Assembly (NCBI GenBank): GCA_018968995.1 | Contig: JAGWZD010000028.1 | Location: 1 to 12,828, forward strand | DNA from: Bdellovibrionales bacterium | GTDB taxonomy: Bacteria > Bdellovibrionota > UBA1018 | Reading direction: 5' to 3' | DNA: 12,828 bases | Shown here: positions 1 through 7,544 of the stretch, one piece after another | Position numbering within the stretch: the stretch's first letter is position 1 | How the letters are laid out: the number at the start of each line of letters is the position of its first letter | Program-made: the position numbers and the translations under genes | Notes under the pieces: model-generated | Database searches by the model: none | What the model was told of the DNA's origin: nothing | The model's input: only the letters and a program-made list of their open reading frames with translations

Positions 1-750
1 TGAGAGGATTTTATCAAGAAATGCTGGTCCACACGTCAGACTGGCGGGCGACATCGTTAGCGGAAGTTCAGAAATGCGCTTGAGATGAGAGGGACTCCAG
101 GAAGTCGGCATGAGAATGGTGGTCCGACCCGAAGCCAGGTTTGCGAAAGTGAAATTAGCGAAGATCGACCAGTCGGGTCGATCCTCAGCAAAGCCCTGTT
201 CGCGATGAAATGCCGCCTCAAAGATGCGGTGTTGTTCTAGCAGATATCCGTGTGTTCTTACCACCCCCTTGGGTTCACCCGTGGTGCCAGAAGTGAAAGT
301 GAGGATTCCCGGATGGTCGGGAGAGACTGAATTCAAGGTTAGTTTTTCGGAAGCGTGCGACCCGCGAGGAGAAATCCATCGCGGAATATTGCGCACTCCA
401 GGATTTCTAAGACCCCATAGCTTTCCCAGAGTGCTGGCAACAAATGCCTTCGGTTTGACGATTTCGAGAGAGCGTTCAATTCTTGAGGCTGGCATCCAGG
501 GCTCTACTAGCAGGATCGGACATCCAAAAGAGAGTAGGGCAATGGCAGAAGCATAAAGGTCCAGTCCTAGACCTAAGAATAGCAGCACTGGATCGCCCGG
601 GCTCAGTCCCGCTGCCCGGAACTGCCGCTGAAGAGCCCTTCCGTAATCGAAAAGCTCCCTAAAGGTCATAGAAGATCCGTCGGGCATCCAGATGGCACAA
701 CGGTCGGGAGCCTCTGCCACTTGAAGAGTGAATTGTTCCACGCAGTTCAT
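1..750 (-). CDS. AMP-binding acyl-CoA ligase-like enzyme, N-terminal 250 residues (3' end beyond the left edge)
   Basis: Reading the minus strand from the ATG at 748-750 gives 250 open codons that run off the left edge. Seen: the ANL-superfamily phosphate-binding (A3) motif FTSGTTGEPKG at residues 152-162, followed by VVRTH, and an N-terminal MTFRELFDYGRAL segment typical of these enzymes. Known: the family adenylates a carboxylate with ATP and usually passes it to CoA or a carrier thiol; full length is usually 450-600 residues, so about half is visible. The segment around residues 196-215 (SIFANFTFANLASGRTTILMP) recalls OleC/fatty-acid-CoA-ligase relatives, which hints at an acyl substrate, but the substrate-defining C-terminal half is missing. 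No clear Shine-Dalgarno precedes the ATG; no better start is visible, since an in-frame TAA lies 18 codons upstream. It is divergent from the BtaA-like/ABC operon across 63 bp, so a shared role in lipid metabolism is possible but inferred. Confidence 0.9.
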   Translation of the reverse strand, partial: MNCVEQFTLQVAEAPDRCAIWMPDGSSMTFRELFDYGRALQRQFRAAGLSPGDPVLLFLGLGLDLYASAIALLSFGCPILLVEPWMPASRIERSLEIVKPKAFVASTLGKLWGLRNPGVRNIPRWISPRGSHASEKLTLNSVSPDHPGILTFTSGTTGEPKGVVRTHGYLLEQHRIFEAAFHREQGFAEDRPDWSIFANFTFANLASGRTTILMPTSWSPSHLKRISELPLTMSPASLTCGPAFLDKILS

Positions 751-813
751 GGTGCGAGAATTAGTGTACGGTGAATTGAAAAGGGTTGTGCAGTTCAAAA
801 TTTACGGAAGACA

Positions 814-1929
814 ATGAATCTAATGAGTCGCGCCACCTCTTATTTTTCACAGCTCAATTACACCCTGGCTAATGAAGACACAGCCCTTGAGGTGGCTCTA
901 CTGCCGGAAAAAACTGACACCATTTTGTCGATCGCTGGAAGTGGTTCGAGGGTAGTGCCCCTTCTGTCTCGGTCTCCCCGACGGGTCATTTGTGTGGATC
1001 TGTCGCCTGCTCAGCTGGCCTTGACGGAGCTGCGAATCTCTCTAGTTCGTGAGGTAAGCCGAAGTGAATTCATGGCATTTTTGGGCTACCCCTGTGCTGA
1101 GGCCGAGAAATCTCCTGAAAAACTTCGTAAGCATTGGCTCGAAAAACTGGAGCTTCGTCCCGAGACTCGATCCTTCTGTCGGGACTGGCTGTCGTCACGA
1201 GATTGGCAGAGTCCCATCTACTCGGGACGTTGGGAAAAGACGTTTCAAACGCTCAGTGCGCTTGTTCAGCGAATGGTAGGCACCACTTCGAGAGAGCTTT
1301 TTGACTGCCGCACGGTGGCGGAACAACAAGACTTCCTGAGAACTCGCTTTGCACACCAGCGCTGGCATCTTGCAGTGGCGCTTTTTGGAAACGCCTCAGT
1401 ATTTAATGCGCTTCTGTATAAAGGAAGCTTTCCCAAAAAGAACATTCCAGGCAGTCGATTTCATTTTTATCGCGATGCCTATTCCCGACTTTTCTCGATT
1501 TCTCCAGCGCGGCAGAATTTTTTTCTGCAGCTGTCATTTTTAGGCCACTTGGAGTTTGAGGAAGGTAACCCAGTGGAGTGCGACTCTTTGGTCTTTGAGA
1601 AGGCAAAGGAGGCGCTAGGTCGATCTGTTATGGAGTACGTTCATGCCGATGCCGTGGAGGCAGCGCAAAAAGAAAGGCAAAACATCGGTTTTCTTTCGTT
1701 TTCTGATGTCCCTTCCTATTTTAAAGGAGATACTGAACGTCAATTCATGCAAAAGATTCGCTCTGGCCTAAATGATCAGGCCCTCGTTGTCGTCCGAAAC
1801 TACCTCCGCGTTCCGAGTCAACCGGACCTTCGGGGCTTTGTGAATTTGCGTGAAGAGCATCGGGAGGTCATCGCTCAAGAAAAAGTTCAGGTGTATACAG
1901 TCGATGTATTTCGTCATGACTCAAAATAG
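814..1929 (+). CDS. DUF3419/BtaA-family SAM-dependent 3-amino-3-carboxypropyl transferase-like protein
   Basis: A 371-residue protein without signal peptide, probably cytosolic or at the inner membrane face. Seen: near the N-terminus, LNYTLANEDTALEVALLPE (residues 14-32), then a SAM-binding-like glycine loop ILSIAGSGSR (37-46) and an acidic strand end VICVDLSPAQLALTELR (58-74, D62), an arrangement I recognise from DUF3419/BtaA proteins. The C-terminal part (NIGFLSFSDVPSYF, then ALVVVRNYLR) also resembles that family. Known: BtaA moves the 3-amino-3-carboxypropyl group of SAM onto diacylglycerol to give diacylglyceryl-homoserine, which BtaB then methylates to the betaine lipid DGTS. No BtaB-like methyltransferase is present, so the product may be unmethylated or the acceptor different. 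GGAAG lies only 3 nt before the ATG at 814; the ATG at 823 is an alternative start. First gene of a five-gene operon. Family call fairly sure, exact reaction unsure. Confidence 0.85.
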   Translation: MNLMSRATSYFSQLNYTLANEDTALEVALLPEKTDTILSIAGSGSRVVPLLSRSPRRVICVDLSPAQLALTELRISLVREVSRSEFMAFLGYPCAEAEKSPEKLRKHWLEKLELRPETRSFCRDWLSSRDWQSPIYSGRWEKTFQTLSALVQRMVGTTSRELFDCRTVAEQQDFLRTRFAHQRWHLAVALFGNASVFNALLYKGSFPKKNIPGSRFHFYRDAYSRLFSISPARQNFFLQLSFLGHLEFEEGNPVECDSLVFEKAKEALGRSVMEYVHADAVEAAQKERQNIGFLSFSDVPSYFKGDTERQFMQKIRSGLNDQALVVVRNYLRVPSQPDLRGFVNLREEHREVIAQEKVQVYTVDVFRHDSK

Positions 1930-1961
1930 TCCAAGGTCTAAGAGGTAGAGAGCCTAAAGCT

Positions 1962-2633
1962 ATGATCTACAGTGTGCGCGATCTTCATTTTCAATACTGG
2001 CTTGATTTGATTCCCGTTCCAGCGCTTCGCGGAGTTTCGCTGGATATTGATTCAGGTGAATCCGTGGTTCTGAGCGGACCCTCGGGCTCTGGTAAAAGCA
2101 CTCTTCTCTCGCTTTTAGGGCTGATTGAGGGCGTGCAGGGCGGAAGCCTAAAGTTCTTAGGTCAGGAGTTTGCCGTTTTATCGGAAAAGAAAAAAAACGA
2201 TATTCGTCGATTTCAGATTGGGTTTATCTTTCAGAACTTCCAGTTGTTTCCGACGCTAACAGCAGAAGAGAATGTTGAATATTTTTTGATTCGTCAGGGC
2301 GTTCCAAGCCTAGAGCGAAAAAAGAGAGTGAAGCATGCTCTGGAAGCCGTGGGTTTATGGGATCGCCGCTCGCATCGCCCCAATGAGCTGAGTGGAGGCC
2401 AGAGACAGAGGGTAGCTATTGCACGCGCAGCTGCTAAAAGACCGAAAGTGATTCTTGCGGACGAGCCCACTGCTAGCCTCGATCAAAAGACTGGTGGCGA
2501 AATTTTACAGATGCTCGATCAGTTGCGAGGAGAATTCGGTACTACTCTTATCATTGCGAGCCATGATCCGTTGGTCATCGAACGTGCAGGACGGGTGTTT
2601 CAATTGATGGATGGTAAAGAGGTGAACCTGTGA
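1962..2633 (+). CDS. ABC transporter ATP-binding protein, LolD/MacB type
   Basis: A 223-residue stand-alone nucleotide-binding subunit with every expected motif: Walker A GPSGSGKST (39-47), Q-loop Q91 in FIFQNFQLFP, signature LSGGQRQR (143-150), Walker B VILADE (163-168), D-loop SLD (172-174) and switch histidine H201 in ASHD. The length and the LFPTLTAEENV segment fit the LolD/MacB/FtsE group, which powers mechanotransmission-type transporters that pull lipidated or amphipathic substrates from the inner membrane or periplasm rather than moving them through a channel. It should bind ATP on the cytoplasmic face as a dimer with the permease encoded immediately downstream (4-bp overlap). It starts 32 bp after the DUF3419 gene; GAGG at 1942-1945 is 16 nt from the ATG, rather far, so translation may depend partly on the upstream gene. 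Family assignment is secure; the substrate is unknown. Confidence 0.96.
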   Translation: MIYSVRDLHFQYWLDLIPVPALRGVSLDIDSGESVVLSGPSGSGKSTLLSLLGLIEGVQGGSLKFLGQEFAVLSEKKKNDIRRFQIGFIFQNFQLFPTLTAEENVEYFLIRQGVPSLERKKRVKHALEAVGLWDRRSHRPNELSGGQRQRVAIARAAAKRPKVILADEPTASLDQKTGGEILQMLDQLRGEFGTTLIIASHDPLVIERAGRVFQLMDGKEVNL

Positions 2634-3871
2634 ACGCTTCCACTCAGTTCTTCTGGCGCCTCTACTGGATTTGGAAGCTCGCCCTGAGAAGTTTACTTCG
2701 TCAGCCTCGTCGTACAGCGACAGTGCTACTCACAGTGGGTATTGGGACGGCATCATTGTTTTTATTCCAGGGTTTTAACACGAGCATCATGAATTCCTAT
2801 CGAGAGAACTCTATACATGCTCGGTATGGACATGGGCAGCTGCACACGGCGGGGTACAGAGATTCAGTATATGAAAAGCCGTGGGAACACTGGATTGAGG
2901 ATTCGGGTCAGATTCGTAGTGAGCTTTTAAAAATGCCAGAGGTCAAGCAGGTCTTTCCGCGCATTGAGTTTTTCGCTTTGCTTACAAACGGACAAATTAA
3001 TGTAAGCGGCAGAGGAACCGGAGTTGACGGGAAGGAAGAATCGACTTTTTTCACGACGATGAATGTCGTGGAGGGAAAAATGCTCTCAGACGAGCCAGAG
3101 GGTATTTTGATTGGACGGGGCCTCGCCAACGCGTTGAACCTCAAGCCCGGAGATCGGGTGACCGTTCTTGCAAATACCATTCACGGCAGTCTGAATGGCG
3201 CGGACTTAACGGTCACTGGAATTTTTCACACGGGAAGTAAAGAGTTTGATGATGTTGCGTTTAGAATACCTCTTAGCCAAGCTCAAAAGTTATTAGATAC
3301 TGAGAAAGTAGAGTCGATTGCTCTTGGGCTTGCTCGGGATGAGGATTGGGATATTTTTTCTCAAAAGGTGGCGACAGTCTTTCCGCAGCTCTCTGCAACG
3401 TCGTTCGCGGTCCTAGATAAGATTTACTATCAGCATTCTATTGATTGGCTGAAATCACAGTTCGGAGTCATTCGGCTTATCATTCTTGCCGTTGTGGTGT
3501 TGGGAATATTTAATGTGGTCGCTACTTCTATTTTTGAGCGAAAGGCGGAGATTGGTAATTTGCGTGCTAATGGCGACTCGAGGTGGGATGTCTTACTTTT
3601 GCTTTTAAGTGAGGGCACTGCGGTGGGATTAATTGGTGCCCTGGTTGGAATTTTAGGGGCAGCCATCCTGAACTCCACCCTGCTCTCAAAGGGTATTTTG
3701 ATGCCCCCGGCGCCTGGGCTCACTCGGACATTTCATATTCCTATTGTTTTGGATTTATGGACTGCGGTTATCACGTTCGCCCTGGGCGGAGTAAGCTGTC
3801 TTTTCGCCACCCTATTATCGGCTTGGCGAGTAGTGGGTATGTCTATTGGAAATGCCCTTCGATCGACTTGA
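2630..3871 (+). CDS. ABC transporter permease, LolC/E-MacB (FtsX-fold) type
   Basis: A 413-residue inner-membrane protein. Starts at GTG 2630-2632, overlapping the ATPase stop as GTGA, with GAGG (2619-2622) 7 nt upstream, so GTG is well supported. Topology read from hydrophobicity: a basic N-terminus (LRQPRR) and TM1 at about 29-50; a large periplasmic MacB_PCD-like domain to about residue 275, beginning with GHGQLHTAGY; then three C-terminal TM segments: VIRLIILAVVVLGIFNVVAT, the GTAVGLIGALVGILGAAIL stretch, and WTAVITFALGGVSCLFATLL. The ERKAEIGNLRANGDS segment after TM2 is the characteristic cytoplasmic coupling region of FtsX-domain permeases. Only one permease gene is present, so a homodimer like MacB is likelier than a LolC/LolE heterodimer. 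The N-terminal style matches permeases often encoded beside LolA-like proteins, as here. It probably lifts a lipid or lipoprotein from the inner membrane; substrate inferred only. Confidence 0.94.
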   Translation: MNASTQFFWRLYWIWKLALRSLLRQPRRTATVLLTVGIGTASLFLFQGFNTSIMNSYRENSIHARYGHGQLHTAGYRDSVYEKPWEHWIEDSGQIRSELLKMPEVKQVFPRIEFFALLTNGQINVSGRGTGVDGKEESTFFTTMNVVEGKMLSDEPEGILIGRGLANALNLKPGDRVTVLANTIHGSLNGADLTVTGIFHTGSKEFDDVAFRIPLSQAQKLLDTEKVESIALGLARDEDWDIFSQKVATVFPQLSATSFAVLDKIYYQHSIDWLKSQFGVIRLIILAVVVLGIFNVVATSIFERKAEIGNLRANGDSRWDVLLLLLSEGTAVGLIGALVGILGAAILNSTLLSKGILMPPAPGLTRTFHIPIVLDLWTAVITFALGGVSCLFATLLSAWRVVGMSIGNALRST

Positions 3872-3872
3872 T

Positions 3873-3878
3873 GAGGAG
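3873..3878 (+). promoter_or_regulatory. Ribosome binding site of the LolA-like gene
   Basis: GAGGAG ends 5 nt before the ATG at 3884. It lies in the 12-bp gap after the permease stop codon and fixes the start of the LolA-like gene at the Met preceding the signal peptide. Confidence 0.8.
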
Positions 3879-3883
3879 CAACG

Positions 3884-4594
3884 ATGTACTTTTTAAGAAT
3901 CGCAAGGTTACTAGGTTTGGCATTCATCAGCAGTATTGGAATCAATTCAAGTCATTCGATGGCCGCAGTGTCGCCAGAGCAGATCCTAAAAAATGTGGAT
4001 GATGTACGAAATCCTTCAGAGAGTTATCAGATGCGAGTGCGAATTGGGGATAGCTTGTTTGAAGTGAAAATCGAGGGAAATTCAAAGACTCTGATCGAGA
4101 CCCTGGAGCCCGCAAGAGATCACGGACGCGATATGCTAATGATTGGTGAAGAGATGTGGGCCTATGTTCCCAATCTCAAGCGTGCCGTACGAGTCAGCTT
4201 AAGCCAGAAGTTGACCGGGCAGGCAGCCAATGGCGACATCAGTCGTATGCGATGGGCGGGAGACTATCAACCCAAGGTCATCTCTGAGACACCTCAAACA
4301 TGGACATTGGATCTGACCGCTTTAAAAAAAGGCCTTACCTATGAGCGAATCCGTGTTGAGGTCGAAAAGAAGACTTTCCATCCCCAGACAGCCGAGTTTC
4401 AGACGGCTTCATCTAAGCCACTCAAGCGCGCAGTTTTTGGAAGGTTTAAGCTCATTGCTGGAAGAGTAAGGCCAACAGAATTACAAATCTCCAGCGCCGT
4501 CAATGTGAACGAGCGGTCAACGATACAGGTGGAAGCGATGGAAAAAAAGGCGTTCCCGGCAGCGCTCTTTAATCCCCAGAGATTTTCTCGATGA
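3884..4594 (+). CDS. Periplasmic LolA-like 'outer membrane lipoprotein-sorting' family protein
   Basis: A 236-residue exported protein. Signal peptide at about 1-27 (basic RIAR, hydrophobic LLGLAFISSIGI, likely cleavage near SMA|A). The mature part has the hallmarks I associate with the LolA_like family (PF17131): a strand-rich start, then GRDMLMIGEEMWAYVPNLKRAVRV (in two pieces, residues 81-90 and 91-104) and a late FNPQRF (229-234). Known: LolA-fold proteins form an open hydrophobic half-barrel that shields lipid anchors in the periplasm; the PF17131 branch is widespread and its ligands are mostly undefined. Its place after a LolCD/MacB-like ABC pair, and a 4-bp overlap with a beta-barrel gene, suggest it accepts an amphiphile from the permease and delivers it to the outer membrane. 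This is not necessarily the housekeeping LolA; nothing here shows that its cargo is a lipoprotein. Confidence 0.88.
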   Translation: MYFLRIARLLGLAFISSIGINSSHSMAAVSPEQILKNVDDVRNPSESYQMRVRIGDSLFEVKIEGNSKTLIETLEPARDHGRDMLMIGEEMWAYVPNLKRAVRVSLSQKLTGQAANGDISRMRWAGDYQPKVISETPQTWTLDLTALKKGLTYERIRVEVEKKTFHPQTAEFQTASSKPLKRAVFGRFKLIAGRVRPTELQISSAVNVNERSTIQVEAMEKKAFPAALFNPQRFSR

Positions 4595-5715
4595 GAATGG
4601 GCGTCGCGGCGAGTTTAATTAGCCTAACTATCGCGCAGATTTTATTTTGGAGTCCAGGACACGCGCAGGGCGCTCTCCGTTATTCGGGAGAGTTGGGAGT
4701 TATCGGCGCGCTGGGATCCGACTCCGTAGTTCAATCACGAGCGAGGGGCTATTTGGATCCCGCCATCGACTTTAAGGTAACAGAAGATGGATTTGGTTGG
4801 AGTGCCCGAGTGTCGGCGCGGGGATGGTCGCAGTTTGCAGAGGTTCAGTCGATCAGCCAGACTCAGACTGAGGCGGAGATTCGTGACTCCTACATTGGCT
4901 ATGATTGGCAAAATACTCGGGTGCGTTTAGGTTTTCAGTCGTTATCTTGGGGAGAGACTTTCGGTTTTTTTATAGCAGATCTCCCCAATCCCCGAGACCT
5001 TTCGGACCCACTCTTATTAGAGATCGCGCATATTAAGAAGCCCCAGTTCATGCTGCAGGCGCAGAGGTTTTTTTCTGATGGGGGAGTACAATTGTATTTT
5101 GTGCCATTAGCGCGGCCCTCTGATTTCTCACTAGCGCCTTCAACTGAATCCTTCCAAAAGGTAGGACCCGATTCGGAGTATGGATTTCGGGTCCATCGGC
5201 TCATGAGCTTTGGATTGGATGGCTCGTTCTTTTTAATTCATCATCATGAAAGAGAAGTGATTTTTAATCCATCTCCAGTCTGGAGTTCGGGAGTGACCGC
5301 CTCTCAGTCTATGGGGAGTGACTGGGTTCTGAGAACCGATCAGGTTTTAATTGACCTCAAGAAGCGACCCTTAGACGCATGGAGAGGCGTTCTGGGTTTA
5401 GATTGGAATGGAGTAGAGAATGTGACCCTGGGGGGCCAGCTTCAGCGAGATCCCTTAAATACCGGAGGTTCTCTTCGTCTAACCCTTCGTAGAACTTCAG
5501 GGCTTTTAGATGGGATGGAGTTTGAGGCATTTTGGTTTCAAGGGTTAAGCAAGTCCGAGACCTGGGTTCAGCCCAAGCTGAGCTACACGACCAAGAGTAA
5601 TCTTAAGATCTCTCTGCGATACGACTGGATCGAGGGAAGTATTTTTGACCCGGGTCTGCTTCGCGGCCTTCTGCAGGAGGACCGCGGACTACTCTGGATG
5701 AGTTATGGTTTTTGA
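4591..5715 (+). CDS. Predicted outer-membrane beta-barrel protein (DUF1302-like)
   Basis: A 374-residue protein with a signal peptide (MRMGVAASLISLTIAQILFW, cleavage probably after HAQ or HAQG, about residues 26-27). The mature part is built of alternating-residue strands rich in aromatics and Gly, e.g. FGWSARVSARGW, RVRLGFQSLSWGETFGFF and SGLLDGMEFEAFWFQ, and ends in LLWMSYGF with a C-terminal Phe, as expected of a BAM substrate. The SWGE...NPRDLSDPL segment resembles DUF1302-type barrels; that name is tentative. It is the last operon gene and overlaps the LolA-like gene as ATGA; the ATG at 4597 is an alternative start. Plausible role: outer-membrane acceptor or conduit for cargo carried by the LolA-like protein. 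Its 3' end overlaps the convergent neighbour by 13 bp, and I see no terminator between them. Confidence 0.82.
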   Translation: MRMGVAASLISLTIAQILFWSPGHAQGALRYSGELGVIGALGSDSVVQSRARGYLDPAIDFKVTEDGFGWSARVSARGWSQFAEVQSISQTQTEAEIRDSYIGYDWQNTRVRLGFQSLSWGETFGFFIADLPNPRDLSDPLLLEIAHIKKPQFMLQAQRFFSDGGVQLYFVPLARPSDFSLAPSTESFQKVGPDSEYGFRVHRLMSFGLDGSFFLIHHHEREVIFNPSPVWSSGVTASQSMGSDWVLRTDQVLIDLKKRPLDAWRGVLGLDWNGVENVTLGGQLQRDPLNTGGSLRLTLRRTSGLLDGMEFEAFWFQGLSKSETWVQPKLSYTTKSNLKISLRYDWIEGSIFDPGLLRGLLQEDRGLLWMSYGF

Positions 5716-7529
5716 ATGCGAGACTGTCCAATCTGTTGGACTTTTGCTCTGATCACATCACTGGATGCCCGAGAAACCAGTTGATCCAGATTCGACGCAC
5801 TCAGATCTGATGCCGACTCGGCCCCTTTGATCAGAATCAAGTCACGATACTCATCGGCATTTAGTCCCGGCTTATAGAGGCCATCGCTGAAAGTGACTGC
5901 ATCAGTAACGGTGAAGGGCGCTAACTTTGGAAGACCCCGTAAAAGAAGATCTTTCGCGGTGCTCTCTAAGATAGAGGCATTAAAGAGTGAGAGCATTTCC
6001 CGGGTGTTCATCGCACCTGCAAGATCTAGTGTCACAGAGATGAGACCGTCTCGGGCCTCTTCGGCAGGTAGAACCAGTATGATCTCAGCCACCACGGTAG
6101 TAGCGGGCTCGGTAGTGCGCGTGAAGGCACTTTTAAAAAGCTCTGTTCGGCAGGACCATGCAGAGCATGCCAGTAACAGATTGCGAAGAGCGGTGCGGTC
6201 CATCGATGCAATATTCACGGTGGCCAGTAGAATGAGCTGGTCGCGAAAAGCACTCGAAGGTCTTCCTGAGAGCAGAGTGATCACTTGTCCAGCGGTGAGG
6301 GCCGTGATTCGAGAGGCGACAGTTCGGTAGAGTTCTAACACGATTTGATCCGATTCAATCGGTGCGGTGAGCGCAGCGAATTCGGCAACATTTACTGGTC
6401 CCGTAGATTGTGCGGCGATACTGGTCAGTTGGTCTCGCTTTGGGCCTATGGGAATCTGTCGAACCAGGTCGAGCAGTGCACCGACACTTTTGTCAGAGTC
6501 ATTCAGGAAGGAGTCTTTTCCGATGGAAACGGCAAAATCTAATGCCCGCTTTTCTGCTGCGAGCGAGAACATTTTTAGTTTTTCATCAGGTCGCAACGCC
6601 TCAAAAGATCCGCCTAGTCGCTCAAGCGCAAGCTGGAAAGCAAGCTCGGGGCTTTCTGGACCTTCCTGGATTCGGGACAAAATATTTTGCGCTTCGATAA
6701 ACTTAAAACCCTTAATTTTCACTAATCCCACCATGAGTAAGCGGTTACTCAGGGGGGCGAACTGTTCAGCCAGGGCTAAGTTTTGAGTGAGCGTTTTTCG
6801 AAGAGCAGCATTTTCAAGGTTATCCGGCAACTCGCGAAGTCGACGCTTCATTGCGGTCACGGCACTTGCCGGGAATACGACACCATCGAGTAGAAGCTGA
6901 AGTCGACTGGAGTCAATGGAGGGGGCTTTCTGAGCGAGATCGACCAACTGTTGGTGAAAAGCTTGAGAGGTGGAGGAAACGGCACGAATGCGCAAGAGTG
7001 AGTCCTCGAGATCATCTAGACGAAGCAGGTCGATGAGGTCAGATTCCGAGAAGGATAGTCCCGGCCCGCTTGTCGGAGCAACAAGCTCATACTCTTCGCG
7101 AGGCTCTGCTGCGATTTTATAGGAGACACCCGAGCCGTCAGCCGAAAGCTGCAGAAAAAGAGTGGCGCCCGTTCTTGCTCGTTTTCTAGCTGGATCAAGT
7201 TCCGCTCGCGACATTTGCAGGAGTGCTTTGCCGTCAGAGGAGAGTACCTTTAACCCCTGCAGGGTCAGGAGTCTCGAATCCTTCCGTGACATGAGTGGAA
7301 TCTGCTGAGTGGTTTCGATCTTTTGAGAAAGCTCGAGCGAAATGGGGTTAATCGGATCCACGCGCCCGTACTCGAGCTGGAGCGAGCCCGGTATTGATGT
7401 GCCGGTTATTTTGATCTCGATAAAGCCGCCGCCATTGAATGGGCCAGAGGCTTCTGCGGACCGGGCCGGTGTTGCCGATAGTCCAATCCAAGCGGAGAGA
7501 AGGAAGCTGAAGAGGGGGATCAGGCGCAT
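5703..7529 (-). CDS. Exported protein with eight tandem ~32-residue alpha-helical repeats, unknown function
   Basis: I do not recognise a named family. I chose the ATG at 7527-7529 (608 residues) because GGAG (7539-7542) lies 9 nt upstream and the product starts directly with a signal peptide, MRLIPLFSFLLSAWIGLSA, with likely cleavage after ARS or RSA. The open frame extends to a GTG at 7547 (614 residues), which has no ribosome-binding site. Residues 23-160 look strand-rich and may form a beta domain; the rest is helical. From residue 348 to the end, the sequence divides into eight consecutive units, seven of exactly 32 residues and one of 37, with a shared pattern: L..LL in the first helix, (R/K)D.L in the second. 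This predicts a periplasmic or surface alpha-solenoid, usually a protein-binding scaffold. Transcribed alone, convergent with the barrel gene and divergent from the hemerythrin gene. Confidence 0.88.
   Translation of the reverse strand: MRLIPLFSFLLSAWIGLSATPARSAEASGPFNGGGFIEIKITGTSIPGSLQLEYGRVDPINPISLELSQKIETTQQIPLMSRKDSRLLTLQGLKVLSSDGKALLQMSRAELDPARKRARTGATLFLQLSADGSGVSYKIAAEPREEYELVAPTSGPGLSFSESDLIDLLRLDDLEDSLLRIRAVSSTSQAFHQQLVDLAQKAPSIDSSRLQLLLDGVVFPASAVTAMKRRLRELPDNLENAALRKTLTQNLALAEQFAPLSNRLLMVGLVKIKGFKFIEAQNILSRIQEGPESPELAFQLALERLGGSFEALRPDEKLKMFSLAAEKRALDFAVSIGKDSFLNDSDKSVGALLDLVRQIPIGPKRDQLTSIAAQSTGPVNVAEFAALTAPIESDQIVLELYRTVASRITALTAGQVITLLSGRPSSAFRDQLILLATVNIASMDRTALRNLLLACSAWSCRTELFKSAFTRTTEPATTVVAEIILVLPAEEARDGLISVTLDLAGAMNTREMLSLFNASILESTAKDLLLRGLPKLAPFTVTDAVTFSDGLYKPGLNADEYRDLILIKGAESASDLSASNLDQLVSRASSDVIRAKVQQIGQSRIQKP
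5706..6488 (-). repeat. Protein-level tandem repeat: eight units, mostly 32 codons each
   Basis: Units in the 608-residue numbering: 348-379, 380-411, 412-443, 444-475, 476-507, 508-539, 540-576 (five-residue insertion) and 577-608. They begin SVGALLDL, NVAEFAAL, TAGQVITL, DRTALRNL, ATTVVAEI, NTREMLSL, TVTDAVTF and SASNLDQL. The DNA has diverged, so this is an old duplication seen only in protein. The unit length and L..LL...RD.L pattern suit two short helices per repeat. Unit boundaries are mine by eye. Confidence 0.7.
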
Positions 7530-7544
7530 TCGGGTGAGCTCCAT

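Noticed and set aside
224..556. A 110-codon plus-strand open frame
   Set aside because: It is antisense to the AMP-binding enzyme, whose A3 motif and family features lie on the minus strand; its own translation has no recognisable features.
776..804. Sigma70-like promoter for the DUF3419 operon (TTGAAA, 17 bp, AATTTA)
   Set aside because: The -10 matches at only two positions and would place the transcription start almost on the start codon.
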